Origin: Mimachlamys varia
Taxonomy: Eukaryota > Mollusca > Bivalvia > Pectinida > Pectinidae
Direction of reading: 5' to 3'
DNA: 64,000 nt
NCBI GenBank assembly: GCA_947623455.1
Contig: OX392527.1
Location: 9,606,001-9,670,000 of the forward strand
Part shown: positions 40,654 to 50,299 of the stretch, piece after piece
How positions within the stretch are numbered: the stretch's first letter is position 1
How the letters are laid out: each line of letters starts with the position of its first letter
Program-made: the position numbers and the translations under genes
The notes under the pieces: model-generated
The model's database searches: none
Told to the model about the DNA's origin: nothing
The model's input: only the letters and a program-made list of their open reading frames with translations

Positions 40654-41571
40654 CAATAGTTCTACTATTGTGTATACTTGTCTACTGTTAAATGTCGGCA
40701 ATAGTTCTACTATTGTGTATACTTGTCTACTGTCAAATGACGGCAATAGTTCTACTATTGTGTATACTCGTCTACTGTCAAATAACGGCAATAGTTCTAC
40801 TATTGTGTATACTCGTCTACTGTCAAATGTCGACAATAGTTCTACTATTGTGTATACTTGTCTACTGTCAAATGACGGCAATAGTTCTACTATTGTGTAT
40901 ACTTGTCTACTGTCAAATGTCGACAATAGTTCTACTATTGTGTATACTTGCCTACTGTTAAATGACGACAATAGTTCTACTATTGTGTATACTTGTCTAC
41001 TGTCAAATAACGGCAATAGTTCTACTATTGTGTATACTTGTCTACTGTCTAATGATGACAATAGTTCTACTATTGTGTATACTTGTCTACTGTCAAATGT
41101 CGGCAATAGTTCTACTATTGTGTATACTTGTCTACTGTCAAATGTCGGCAATAGTTCTACTATTGTGTATACTTGTCTACTGTCAAATGTCGGCAATAGT
41201 TCTACTATTGTGTATACTTGCCTACTGTTAAATGACGACAATAGTTCTACTATTGTGTATACTTGTCTACTGTCAAATAACGGCAATAGTTCTACTATTG
41301 TGTATACTTGTCTACTGTCAAATAACGGCAATAGTTCTACCATTGTGTATACTCGTCTACTGTCAAATGTCGGCAATAGTTCTACTATTGTGTATACTCG
41401 TCTACTGTCAAATGTCGGCAATAGTTCTACTATTGTGTATACTTGTCTACTGTCAAATAACGACAATAGTTCTACTATTGTGTATACTTGTCTACTGTCA
41501 AATGTCGGCAATAATTCTACTATTGTGTATACTTGTCTACTGTCAAATGACGACAATAATTCTACTATTGT
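40654..41571. repeat. 45-bp minisatellite, first block, about 20 copies
   Basis: The unit contains CAATAGTTCTACTATTG, then TGTATACTTGTCTACTGTC, then AAATGNCGG/CGA. CAATAG-TTCTA-CTATTG is a perfect 6-bp inverted repeat present in most units. The unit is 15 codons long and stop-free in several frames on both strands, so ORFs of about 300 codons arise on each strand (15-residue periods). The protein-like periodicity is a by-product. Divergence between units is mostly single substitutions at a few sites, with no sign of codon-position bias. Confidence 0.95.
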
Positions 41572-41874
41572 TTATTATACCTTTACGTTTTTTCTCTATA
41601 TAAAAGTAATGTGTTAATTTGACTATCAGCCTCGAGAGGATTGTGCATGTGTTTCCAGGACTATCATACCGTGTGACAGTTCGAACAAACTGTTACACGG
41701 CAAACTGTCACACGGCGAACTGTCACACCCCTGCTGTAACGTCGCCAGAACGTTTGGAAGACACAACGACATGCAAACGCTTAATTGACACAGATTGCTA
41801 AAGCCCTCGTGCAGCAGTTGTTGCTTCGTGGCTGACAAAATTACTATCGCCCTCATACCCATTTGATAACTGTA
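41572..41874. other. 303-bp non-repeat insert splitting the 45-bp array
   Basis: Unique sequence interrupts the array between ...CTACTATTG and the resumption at TAGTATACTTGTC, close to the same point within the unit. No clear terminal inverted repeats or target duplication could be found at the edges. The insert contains a strong internal inverted repeat (41669-41728). The short open frames here (41619-41801 plus, 41626-41862 minus) have no recognisable content. Confidence 0.6.
41669..41728. repeat. Nested inverted repeat within the insert
   Basis: GTGTGACAGTTCG (41671-41683) is exactly complementary to CGAACTGTCACAC (41716-41728). CCGTGTGACAGTT (41669-41681) is exactly complementary to AACTGTCACACGG (41703-41715). 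The left arm can therefore pair with either of two overlapping right arms, giving alternative hairpins with loops of about 21 or 32 nt. Confidence 0.85.
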
Positions 41875-42173
41875 TAGTATACTTGTCTACTGTCAAATGT
41901 CTGCAATAGTTCTACTATTGTATATACTTGCCTACTGTCAAATGTCGGCAATAGTTCTACTATTGTGTATACTTGTCTACTGTCAAATGACGACAATAGT
42001 TCTACTATTGTGTATACTTGTCTACTGTCTAATGACGGCAATAGTTCTACTATTGTGTATACTTGTCTACTGTTAAATGTCGGCAATAGTTCTACTATTG
42101 TGTATACTTGTCTACTGTCTAATGATGACAATAGTTCTACTATTGTGTATACTTGTCTACTGTCAAATGTCGG
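41875..42173. repeat. 45-bp minisatellite, second block, about 6.6 copies
   Basis: The same unit and same CAATAG-TTCTA-CTATTG dyad as the first block. It ends abruptly at 42173 (AAATGTCGG followed by TTGGAGAAACAGG), where the Penelope-like reverse-transcriptase fragment begins. The two blocks were probably one array before the 303-bp insert. Confidence 0.93.
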
Positions 42174-42177
42174 TTGG

Positions 42178-42770
42178 AGAAACAGGTAATTGAACATCAA
42201 GAAAGGGGAAGTTCACGATCGGAAAATTGAAATCGTCACGTTTATCGTATATGTTATAGGTAAGCTGTCCGTGTTGCTCATAGATAAGAATAGATCGAGG
42301 TAAGCGGCCGATGTAGAAAAGTCTATTGTGTCCATTATTTTAAAAAGGTGGTATAATATCAACATGGTCAACAAACGTTTTGTTGTTTATAGACAACACA
42401 TCGTCGCTATATCTGAAAGTGAAATTGAAAGATTTGTCAAGATTTTTGTTACCTGTTCTGATTAGCTCTTCCATAAATTCAGCCTCGTATGAGAACAAAA
42501 ACAAGTCAGTCAAGAGTAGGTCACAGTCAATCTGATTAAAATACAGATCCTCACTATTACTATCGTGTGTATACATACGATAGTAATAGTGAGGATCTGT
42601 ATTTTAATCAGATTGGGGTCACAGTTTGTTCCCATTGGAATGCCACGTTTGCTTGACAATCTTTCATTCAAACTCAACAAAGATATTATCAACCAGGAAT
42701 TCAATCATTCGTACTATATCTTCTTCAGTATATTTCATCTTGGCTTTTGTTGTGTTTATAAAAAGTTATT
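42178..42770 (-). pseudogene. Penelope-like element reverse transcriptase, broken fragment 1
   Basis: Degraded part of the reverse transcriptase of a Penelope-like retroelement, which copies element RNA at a nicked target. Reading from the right end: KYTEEDIVRM and EFLVDNIFVEF (about 42750-42680), then a disturbed frame, then GIPMGTNC (about 42650-42625). An 89-bp palindrome is inserted here. After it come LLLTDLFLFSYEAEFMEEL, FNFTFRYSDDVLSINNK and RDDFNFPIVNFPFL, ending against the 45-bp array. YSDD at 42400-42411 is motif C: both catalytic aspartates are kept, but the usual second residue (I or V) is S. At least two frameshifts and the palindrome insertion disable it. The N-terminal part and the GIY-YIG domain are absent on this strand. 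Family assignment rests on remembered motif order and is strong; the exact clade is not determined. Confidence 0.87.
42519..42625. mobile_element. 89-bp palindromic MITE-like insertion with 9-bp target-site duplication
   Basis: GGTCACAGT occurs at 42519-42527 and again at 42617-42625, flanking an 89-bp insert (42528-42616). The arms 42528-42566 and 42577-42615 (39 nt each) are perfectly complementary; the 10-nt centre GTGTATACAT is itself almost palindromic. The insert sits inside the reverse-transcriptase reading, between GIPMGTNC and LLLTDLF, and only one copy of the 9-bp direct repeat is needed for the uninterrupted reading. This is a non-autonomous foldback element. A 9-bp duplication fits Mutator-like elements, but hAT (usually 8 bp) or another superfamily is not excluded. 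It has no coding capacity. Confidence 0.88.
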
Positions 42771-42850
42771 TTCAACCATATAATTGTATCGTCGTCTTTT
42801 TTTCTTGGAAAAATAAAACGAGACCGAAGACGTTCTCTCAGTTTGGTATG

Positions 42851-43806
42851 AGCTATTGTAGTGTCTATGGTTAAGGTGAATACTTGTCTATTTTTTATGG
42901 TTAAGGTGGATACTTGCCTGTTTTGCTATTGTGTATGAGTGTCTATGATTCAGGTGAATATTGTCTGTTACTATTGTGTATGAGTGTCTATTGTTATAGT
43001 GAATACTTGTCTGTTACTATTGTGTATGAATGTTTATTGTTATGGTGAATACTTGTCTGTTTTACTATTGTGTATGAGTGTATATTGTTATGGTGAATAC
43101 TTGTCTGTTACTATTGTGTAAGAGTGTCTATGGTTAAGGTGAATATTGTCTGTTACTATTGTGTATGAGTGTCTATGGTTAAGGTGAATACTTGTCTGTT
43201 TTGCTATTGTGTATGAGTGTCTATGGTTAAGGTGAATACTTGTCTGTTTTACTATTGTGTATGAGTGTCTATGGTTAAGGTGAATACGTGTCTGTTACTA
43301 TTGTGTATGAGTGTCTATGGTTAAGGTAAATACTTGTCTATTTTTTATGGTTAAGGTTAATACTTGGCTGTTACTATTGTGTATGGGTGTCTATGGTTAA
43401 GGTGAATACTTGGCTGTTACTATTGTGTATAAGTGTCTACAGTTAAGGTGAATACTTGGCTGTTACTATTATGTATGAGTGTCTATGGTTAAGGTGAATA
43501 CTTGGCTGTTACTATTGTGTATGTGTGTCTATGGTTAAGGTGAATACTTACCTGTTACTATTGTGTATGGGTGTCTATCGGTAAGGTGAATACTTGTCTG
43601 TTACTATTGTGTATAAGTGTCTACAGTTAAGGTGAATACTTGTCTGTTACTATTGTGTATGAGTGTCTATTGTTATGGTGAATACTTGTCTGTTACTATT
43701 GTGTATGAGTGTCTATGGTTAAGGTGAATACTTGCCTGTTTTGCTATTGTGTATGGGTGTCTATGGTTAAGGTGAATACTTGCCTGTTTTGCTATTGTGT
43801 ATAGGA
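42851..43806. repeat. 46-48-bp minisatellite, about 20 copies
   Basis: Degenerate tandem repeat: GTGTATGAGTGTCTATGG, then TTAAGGTGAATACTTGTC, then TGTTACTATT. Longer units read TGTTTTGCTATT or TGTTTTACTATT. It shares CTATTGTGTAT and ATACTTGTCT with the 45-bp array about 700 bp to the left, so the two are probably diverged relatives. No protein is predicted. Confidence 0.92.
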
Positions 43807-44377
43807 GCTATCACTTAAAGACGTAATATTTTTACTATTATGTAAATATATTGTTGCAGAGTCGTCTGTCACCGACTGCGCTCATCTGTGCAGGCCTATT
43901 TGGTTACAAGGGGTCGTGATGACGTGTACTGTTTTCCTATTCTGACTTATAAAGCAAACTTATAAATAAATCCACTAGTCTGGGAGCACGCGGTATACAT
44001 GGGGTAAGTAACTTACCCTATCTGAGTTCACTGAACACAGGCTGCCTGACCTCTGGAGGTCGCTGACAGTGTATGACAAGTAAACAAGTCGATGTTGCGT
44101 GTTTACTTTTATAAAATTGTAAAATCAGATAAACTATATCTGGTTGAAAACTAAAGGCAAATTTTATGGAAAACCACACAAAATCCAAAATGAAATATTA
44201 ACAGTCTACACTGACATTCACTCGATTATAAAGTTACTGGTTGACAATGTCGTTGTTGCGTAACGGCTAAAAATAACTAATAATCGCATAATATCCCTAA
44301 TATATCAGTCAAATATCACATATCCCTGGCTGGTGTCGTGTCATCCATTTGTATCCATGGTCACACATATCCTATAG
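43807..44377. other. Unique spacer, no gene seen
   Basis: About 570 bp of single-copy DNA. GGGTAAGT-A-ACTTACCC (44002-44018) is a perfect 8-bp inverted repeat around one base. No ORF of note, no transposon motif and no tRNA-like cloverleaf were recognised. Confidence 0.55.
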
Positions 44378-44976
44378 TAGGACGGTAACACGACTATAAG
44401 TTTACATTAGGACGGTAACACGACTATAAGTTTACATTAGGACGGTAACACGACTATAAGTTTACATTAGGGCGGTAACACGACTATAAGTTTACATTAG
44501 GGCGGTAACACGACTATAAGTTTACATTAGGGCGGTAACACGACTATAAGTTTACATTAGGGCGGTAACACGACTATAAGTTTACAGTAGGGCGGTAACA
44601 CGACTATAAGTTTACAGTAGGGCGGTAACACGACTATAAGTTTACATTAGGACGGTAACACGACTATAAGTTTACATTAGGGCGGTAACACGACTATAAG
44701 TTTACATTAGGGCGGTAACACGACTATAAGTTTACATTAGGACGGTGACATGACTATAAGTTTACATTAGGACGGTAACACGACTATAAGTTTACATTAG
44801 GGCGGTAACACGACTATAAGTTTACATTAGGGCGGTAACACGACTATAAGTTTACATTAGGGCGGTAACACGACTATAAGTTTACATTAGGGCGGTAACA
44901 CGACTATAAGTTTACATTAGGGCGGTAACACGACTATAAGTTTACATTAGGACGGTAACACGACTATAAGTTTACA
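44378..44976. repeat. 30-bp minisatellite, 20 copies, very homogeneous
   Basis: The unit is TAGGGCGGTAACACGACTAT followed by AAGTTTACAT, with strict 30-bp spacing. The main variation is GGGCGG versus GGACGG. Minor changes are CAGTAG for CATTAG, and one unit with GTGACATG. The low divergence suggests recent expansion or strong homogenisation. TTAGGG inside the unit is incidental and not telomeric. Confidence 0.96.
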
Positions 44977-45239
44977 AGTGTAAAACGCTTTGTTTTGTAA
45001 TCGTCTGAACAAAGCAGATATAAAATATAAGTGGGAAAATACCCTGAATACCCATATGTTTAACTTTATGGTCAAAGAAGATGCCGTATCAGGAATTATT
45101 TCTGATATTGTCAAAATTCATGTAAAATGCCATGTTAATCTAGGTCAGATCCAAGTAAATATCATGGCCTCAAAGTCTCATAGTGAGAACTGAGGCATAC
45201 TTCTCATTCACAACAAGCAGGCATGCTACTGAGCATATT
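44977..45239. other. Spacer with an unsupported 67-codon ORF
   Basis: An open frame at 44990-45193 (plus) reads through AT-rich sequence without any domain that I recognise. It lies beside the decayed 3' part of the Penelope-like fragment. It may be host spacer or an unrecognisable element tail. Confidence 0.4.
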
Positions 45240-45693
45240 CAAAAACGTTCATCTTTATAATTGTCATACAAGGATGTAGAGAATTCCTCAAGGAGACAAA
45301 AAACAACAACTTGTTCATAGTCTTCTCTCGAACCCCTGTGGCGTAAGTTTGTTCGTCAGCAGCTGATATTTCACACGAAAATGTCGATATTCAGAGCAAG
45401 CCCTAGAACAATGAATCATCTGCGACATTTAAACACCAGAGGTTGGATAACCGTAGATGTTACTATTAAGAAAGGGAAGTTAACGATCGGAAAATTGAAA
45501 TCGTCACGTTTACCATATAGCTTAGTAGTATGATATCCATGTTCGATGTTGCTCATAGTTAAGTAGAGATCGAGGTAAGCAGCTGATATTGTAGAAGTAT
45601 GTTTCCCCCTTATTTCAATTTCTGAAGGGAATATACGATAGATGTGGTCAGCCAACGTCTTGTTATTTATAGACAATGCATCGTCGATATAGG
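45240..45693 (-). pseudogene. Penelope-like element reverse transcriptase, broken fragment 2
   Basis: A second, independent copy of the same kind of reverse transcriptase, starting at the catalytic motif and running into the thumb region. In order from 45691 leftwards: YIDD (45680-45691), ALSINNKTLADH, FPSEIEI, ISAAYLDLYLTMSNIEHG, KRDDFNFPIVNFPFL, then after a frame change YPTSGV, stop, MSQMIHCSRACSEYRHF, KYQLLTNKLTPQGFERRL. It carries a TAA inside the reading and at least two frame changes, and is truncated just upstream of YIDD. It overlaps fragment 1 in content (SINNK to NFPFL), so these are two copies, not two halves. The leftmost ~130 bases are too decayed for certain alignment. Confidence 0.85.
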
Positions 45694-45785
45694 CCTATCT
45701 TAAATCGATTCTGTACACACCATAAGGACAAATTCTCCACCAGCGACATATATAATTGTGTGCACAAGATTGGGTAGAAGACTCG

Positions 45786-46019
45786 GTATATATTGTTAAA
45801 ACTGGACAGAAATTCGGAACAAGCTTGAAGGAACACCAAAAAGAGGCTGAGTCCAATGGTAACAGCAGGAACTTCAATAGGTCAGTAACGAAAACATCAT
45901 AAAGAGAGCTGTATAAGACAGTTATAACGGACCATGTCAACAAACAATATCATGTCACAGAGTGGCAGCATGCTAAAATCTTGGTCAGACACAGGGCCAC
46001 CAACAAGTGTGCCAGGTGA
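45786..46019 (+). pseudogene. GIY-YIG endonuclease domain fragment of a Penelope-like element
   Basis: Plus-strand reading with VYIVKTGQKFGTSLKEHQKE (the YIG-side strand and the helix with conserved R/S-LKEH), then NFNRSVTKT, an in-frame TAA at 45900-45902, then VITDHVNKQYHVTEWQHAKI, ending at TGA 46017-46019. In Penelope-like elements this domain follows the reverse transcriptase and nicks target DNA. Here it is on the opposite strand from the RT fragment only ~90 bp away, so the two are not one collinear element: either an inversion or two insertions. The first part of the domain (GIY side) is not recognisable. Confidence 0.78.
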
Positions 46020-46981
46020 TATCTCTAGTTGTAGGCCATTCAGATACGCTAACCTCAGCCAGGGCTATGACACCTTGCTCACATCACCCCTATGGTGAAT
46101 AAGGGGAAGCAACTCCAATATCACTAGCGTCCGTGACCAAGCTTGTAATATGTAAGAATTTTACATAGCAGTGATCTAAAGCTGAAGTTTTATCAATGTT
46201 GTCGTTGCTACTGTTTCAAATTGATATAAAATACCACATGGTTGAACTTGCCTAAGAGGCCATTACGCATATGCCTGATTGTGGCGAACAAAATGTCATG
46301 GGTTACCATCTGGTGTACTTCTTATCTTTCTGACAAAATTATGAAATACTATAATAATAGACAGGACAAAGTCTAATGTTATCATTTTAAAAAAAAACGT
46401 TTATTTTTCAAACAAATAGGCGCGAAAGCGCTTGAAAACAACCCTTTCGCCTAGTTAAACAACAAGAAACTGAAGAGAACTAGTAAAGGTCGACAATAGG
46501 ATGACATTGCTGGTCTCCCTTCGCACAAAGAGGGTTGACATTTGCAGCTTTCCAGATATTCGGATAAAAGAACAAGTTGAGAGGTTAAGTCGCTGACTTT
46601 TAAAGTTTTAACCAATCATAGATTTCGTTATTGTCTATTCTGAGTAAGAACAACGGTATTACTAAGTCAATATTGGCGACACTAAAAGAGCTGCTGGCCA
46701 TTATCTAACATCGACTTCAAATTGTCCAGAGGATCGGGAAAGACTTTCTATGTTAAACCTTGTCTAACTAAACCTCCAGTAAGTTGTCGGATCTGCTGTG
46801 TCTACAATTAGTGTGTCAGTATGAAGTTATTATTCATGTCTACATGTATACAGTTCACGTATATCTTGATAGAGTTGACAGCAGTGAGGTACAACGTTTG
46901 AACTCTAAATTACATACTTCTAGATCAGGATTTCACATTATTCTTTCTTCCTTCTGTGCACCATTCAAATGTTGAAACTGG
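46020..46981. other. Unique spacer, no gene seen
   Basis: Nearly 1 kb without a supported ORF. A 63-codon open frame at 46784-46975 has no recognisable content. It contains an A-rich tract near 46390 and is otherwise unremarkable. Confidence 0.55.
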
Positions 46982-47812
46982 ACAAGAGATCTCAGTAATC
47001 ACAAGAGACCTCAGGGTAATCACAAGAGATCTAAGGGTGATCACAAGCGATCTAGGTGTGATCACAAGCGATCTAAGGGTGATCACAAGAGTTCTCAGAG
47101 TGATCACAAGAAATCTCAGAGTGATCACAAGATATCTCAGAGTGATCGCAAGAAATCTCAGAGTGATCACCAGAGACCTCAGAGTGATTACAAGAGACCT
47201 CAGAGTGATCACAAGAAATCTCAGTGATCACAAGATATCTCAGAGTGATCACAAGAAATCTCAGAGTGATCACAAGAAATCTCAGAGTGATTACAAGAAA
47301 TCTCAGAGTGATCACAAGAGACCTCAGAGTGATCACAAGAAATCTCAGAGTGATCACAAGAGACCTCAGAGTGATCACAAGAAATCTCAGTGATCACAAG
47401 ATATCTCAGAGTGATCACAAGAAATCTCAGTGATCACAAAAAATATCAAAGTGATTACAAGAAATCTCAGAGTGATCACAAGAGTTCTCAGAGTGATCAC
47501 AAGATATCTCAGAGTGATCACAAGAAATCTCAGTGATCACAAGAAATCTCAGAGTGATCACAAGAGACCTCAGAGTAATCACAAGAAATCTCAGAGTGAT
47601 CACAAGAAATATCAAAGTGATTACAAGAAATCTCAGAGTGATCACAAGAAATATCAAAGTGATTACAAGAAATCTCAGAGTGATCACAAGAAATCTCAGA
47701 GTGATCACAAGCGATCTCAGAGTGATTACAAGATATCTCAGAGTGATCACAAGAAATCTCAGAGTGATTACAAGAGACATCAGGGTGATCACAAGAGTCC
47801 TCAGAGTGATCT
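46982..47812. repeat. 21-bp minisatellite, about 39 copies
   Basis: The unit is GTGATCACAAGAAATCTCAG plus A, with variants AGAGACC, AGATATC, GCGATC and GTGATTAC. A few 19-bp units lack two bases (CTCAGTGATCAC). GTGATCAC is an 8-bp perfect palindrome in most units. Since 21 is 7 codons and the unit lacks stops in several frames, overlapping ORFs with 7-residue periods appear on both strands, broken at the 19-bp units. These are not genes. Confidence 0.95.
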
Positions 47813-47914
47813 TGGCATCCATCAATGTTCTTTAAAAGAAGGATTCTTAAGTCTATTCTTCGAATTGGCTTGTAAGCAGTTTTGCTTTTCTGATTATTGC
47901 TGCTGAAGTTAAAA

Positions 47915-48240
47915 TGGCATAGCTGGGGAACAAGGGGAATCTTCATATGAAAGAAAGATCCTTAAATACTTCTCAAAAATAACGGTAACAAACGTTTGTT
48001 GTCAAAATCGAGGATTGCCGTCTACAGCCATTTTGTTTTTATGATCAGTCCCAAAACCAAATAACACAACTAAAGACCAACGGAAATCCACATATGTTTG
48101 AGAAAGATCCAGATTACTTCTTAAGAAATAGGTATACCAATGAGTATTTGAGGACGGACGTCGGACCATAGACCATTACCAGCAGTGCAATTTGAGCCTT
48201 TCATATCATGGTGGTCTAAAATATCACCGTCTACTTAAAC
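47915..48240 (+). mobile_element. Decayed copy of a dispersed bivalve-type repeat
   Basis: Two internal sub-repeats are visible: CATATG, GAAAGATCC and TACTTCT recur in the same order at 47944-47973 and 48091-48121. Between them lies GTCAAAATCGAGGATTGCCG and TCAGTCCCAAAA. The end has GAGGACGGACGTCGGACCAT followed by ATGGTGGTCTAAAA. This combination matches, from memory, a very common non-coding dispersed repeat of bivalve genomes. No coding capacity. The attribution is from recollection, not a search. Confidence 0.6.
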
Positions 48241-49129
48241 CGATGCATTGATTTATCTTAAACCTTATTAAAGCCAAAGATGTTCCGTTATTGCTTATAC
48301 ATGAATGGCTGATTTCACTTAAAGTTCCGACACTTGACCAAGTTTAATCAGCATCAAGTAATATTTGATTGAATCATAGTGGAATCTTGATACAAATCAA
48401 TACTTTGTCATCCCAGGATGTGTTTGTTCGACAGATCTGGTTATACTAGGTGAAATAGTATACCATTAGACGATAAATCCAAAACATACCTCAACCGAGG
48501 GATCATTTTCTATCAGATTTTAGCACAATGTAAATTAGTGCTTTATTTACCAAAATAATGATACACTTAATTGTCCTAACTGTTTAACTATAAAGATTTA
48601 GTCAGTGAAATAATTCGTTTTCTACCACAATACAGTGCTTTTCCACTCTCAGACCATTGTATAAACGTGCTGACTGTTGGATAAATATATGTTATATACC
48701 ACTAGTGGAATATGACCTTCCGGACTTTTGATTGGTTGAGAAGTTGAACTTTGACCGAAAATACGTGATTCAATGCATGGTGCTGATTGTTGACGTCGTC
48801 ACAATTTAGCGGGAATGGCGAGATGATGTGTTTTCGCGCAAATATTCCGCGGTTCACAGAAAACAACACTGCCACTGCGACTTAATATTATGGTGGTAAA
48901 AACAGGTCACATCACTCATGGTTATTGGATATGGAATTTATTTCACTCTCGTTTAATTTTTTTTAAGTTACAAGAAACACTCGCGAATAACCAATAACTT
49001 TATGTATATTGTATATGGGTGCTATTTTCTGGTACAGTTTTTCATAAGGGTATGTATAATAATAATATACATGGACACTTGTTTCACGAATAATATACTT
49101 TATGTATAATGCATATATCATCCCTTATG
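48241..49129. other. Unique AT-rich spacer, no gene seen
   Basis: No ORF of note. GTTATTGG (48921-48928) and CCAATAAC (48991-48998) form a small inverted repeat around T-rich sequence, and GACGTCGTCAC occurs near 48795. The stretch 48690-49010 resembles old transposon-derived sequence in texture, but I cannot assign it. Confidence 0.5.
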
Positions 49130-50018
49130 TAACGGTCACACCTCCCTTCAGTAACGGTCTACACCTCCCTTTAGTAACAATCACACCTCCCTTCAGTAAC
49201 GGTCTACACCTCCCTTTAGTAACGGTCACACCTCCCTTCAGTAACGGTCACACCTCCCTTTAGTAACGGTCACACCTCCCTTCAGTAACGGTCTACACCT
49301 CCCTTTAGTAACAATCACACCTCCCTTCAGTAACGATCGCACCTCCCTTTAGTAACGGTCACACCTCCCTTTAGTAACGGTCACACCTCCCTTTAGTAAC
49401 GGTCACACCTCCCTTTAGTAACGGTCACACCTCCCTTCAGTAACGGTCACACCTCCCTTTAGTAACAATCACACCTCCCTTCAGTAACGGTCACACCTCC
49501 CTTTAGTAACGATCATACATGTACCTCCCTTCAGTAACGGTCACACCTCCCTTTGGTAACGGCCACACCTCCCTTTAGTAACGGTCACACCTTCCCTAAA
49601 TAACGGTCACACCTCCCTTCAGCAACGGTCACACCTCCCTTCAGTAACGGTCACACCTCCCTTTAGTAACGGCCACACCTCCCTTTAGTAACGGCCACAT
49701 CTCCTTTTAGTAACGGTCACACCTCCCTTTAGTAACGGTCACACCTCCCTTAAGTAACGGTCACACCTCCCTTTAGTAACGGTCACACCTCCCTTTAGTA
49801 ACTGTCACACCTCCCTTTAGTACCAGTCACACCTCCCTTTAGTAACGGTCAAACCTCCCTTTAGTAACGGTCACACCTCCCTTTAGTAACGGTCACACCT
49901 CCCTTTAGTAACGGTCACACCTCCCTTTAGTAACGGTCACCCCCTTTAGTAACGGCCATACGTTATTTTAGTAACGGTCACACCTCCATTTAGTAACGAC
50001 CAAGCGTTATTTTAGTAA
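49130..50018. repeat. 22-bp minisatellite, about 40 copies
   Basis: The unit is CACCTCCCTTTAGTAACGGT plus CA. Main variants are CTTCAG for TTTAG, GGTCTACACC, and AACAATCA. It is degenerate near the right end (AAGCGTTATTTTAGTAA). The strand is strongly pyrimidine-skewed at CACCTCCCTT. No ORF. Confidence 0.95.
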
Positions 50019-50299
50019 GTCACTGTACATTTCTTATAATAAAGTTGTATCTATATAAAATGTGTAACATATACCCCGTAGTTAACATGAGAATAAATCA
50101 TTTAGTTTGACGTTATTGGCTTAGTGGTATAATTGGAAGTCATATGATTAAAACATAACAGTATATTAATAACACAACATCGTGAACATCAACAGTAATA
50201 CAATGGATATGGTTCTATTACTATTTGTAGGTAAAACAGTATCAGATACATTGTTCACGTAATGGACAAGGTTAGAGGGAAGATGGTCAACACAGCAAG
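50019..50299. other. Short AT-rich spacer
   Basis: 281 bp between the 22-bp and 24-bp arrays. No gene, RNA or transposon signature was seen. Confidence 0.55.

Noticed and set aside
40642..41617. Long ORFs of about 300 codons on both strands with a perfect 15-residue period
   Set aside because: They are produced by a 45-bp tandem repeat that has no stop codons in several frames. Simultaneous openness on both strands, absence of codon-position bias and low-complexity translation argue against a protein.
44378..44976. Telomeric repeat, because of repeated TTAGGG
   Set aside because: TTAGGG appears once per 30-bp unit and alternates with TTAGGA. It is not a 6-bp tandem array.
44990..45193. 67-codon ORF as a small gene
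   Set aside because: No domain, no promoter or splice context. It sits between a minisatellite and a decayed retroelement.
42178..46019. One complete Penelope-like element
   Set aside because: The RT pieces duplicate the same domain region, the endonuclease piece is on the other strand, and arrays lie between them. At least two broken copies are needed.
46925..47946. Overlapping ORFs with 7-residue repeats (ITRNLRV, SDHKKSQ, CDHSEIS)
   Set aside because: Same reason: a 21-bp repeat without stops. The frames switch at 19-bp units, which a real gene would not tolerate.
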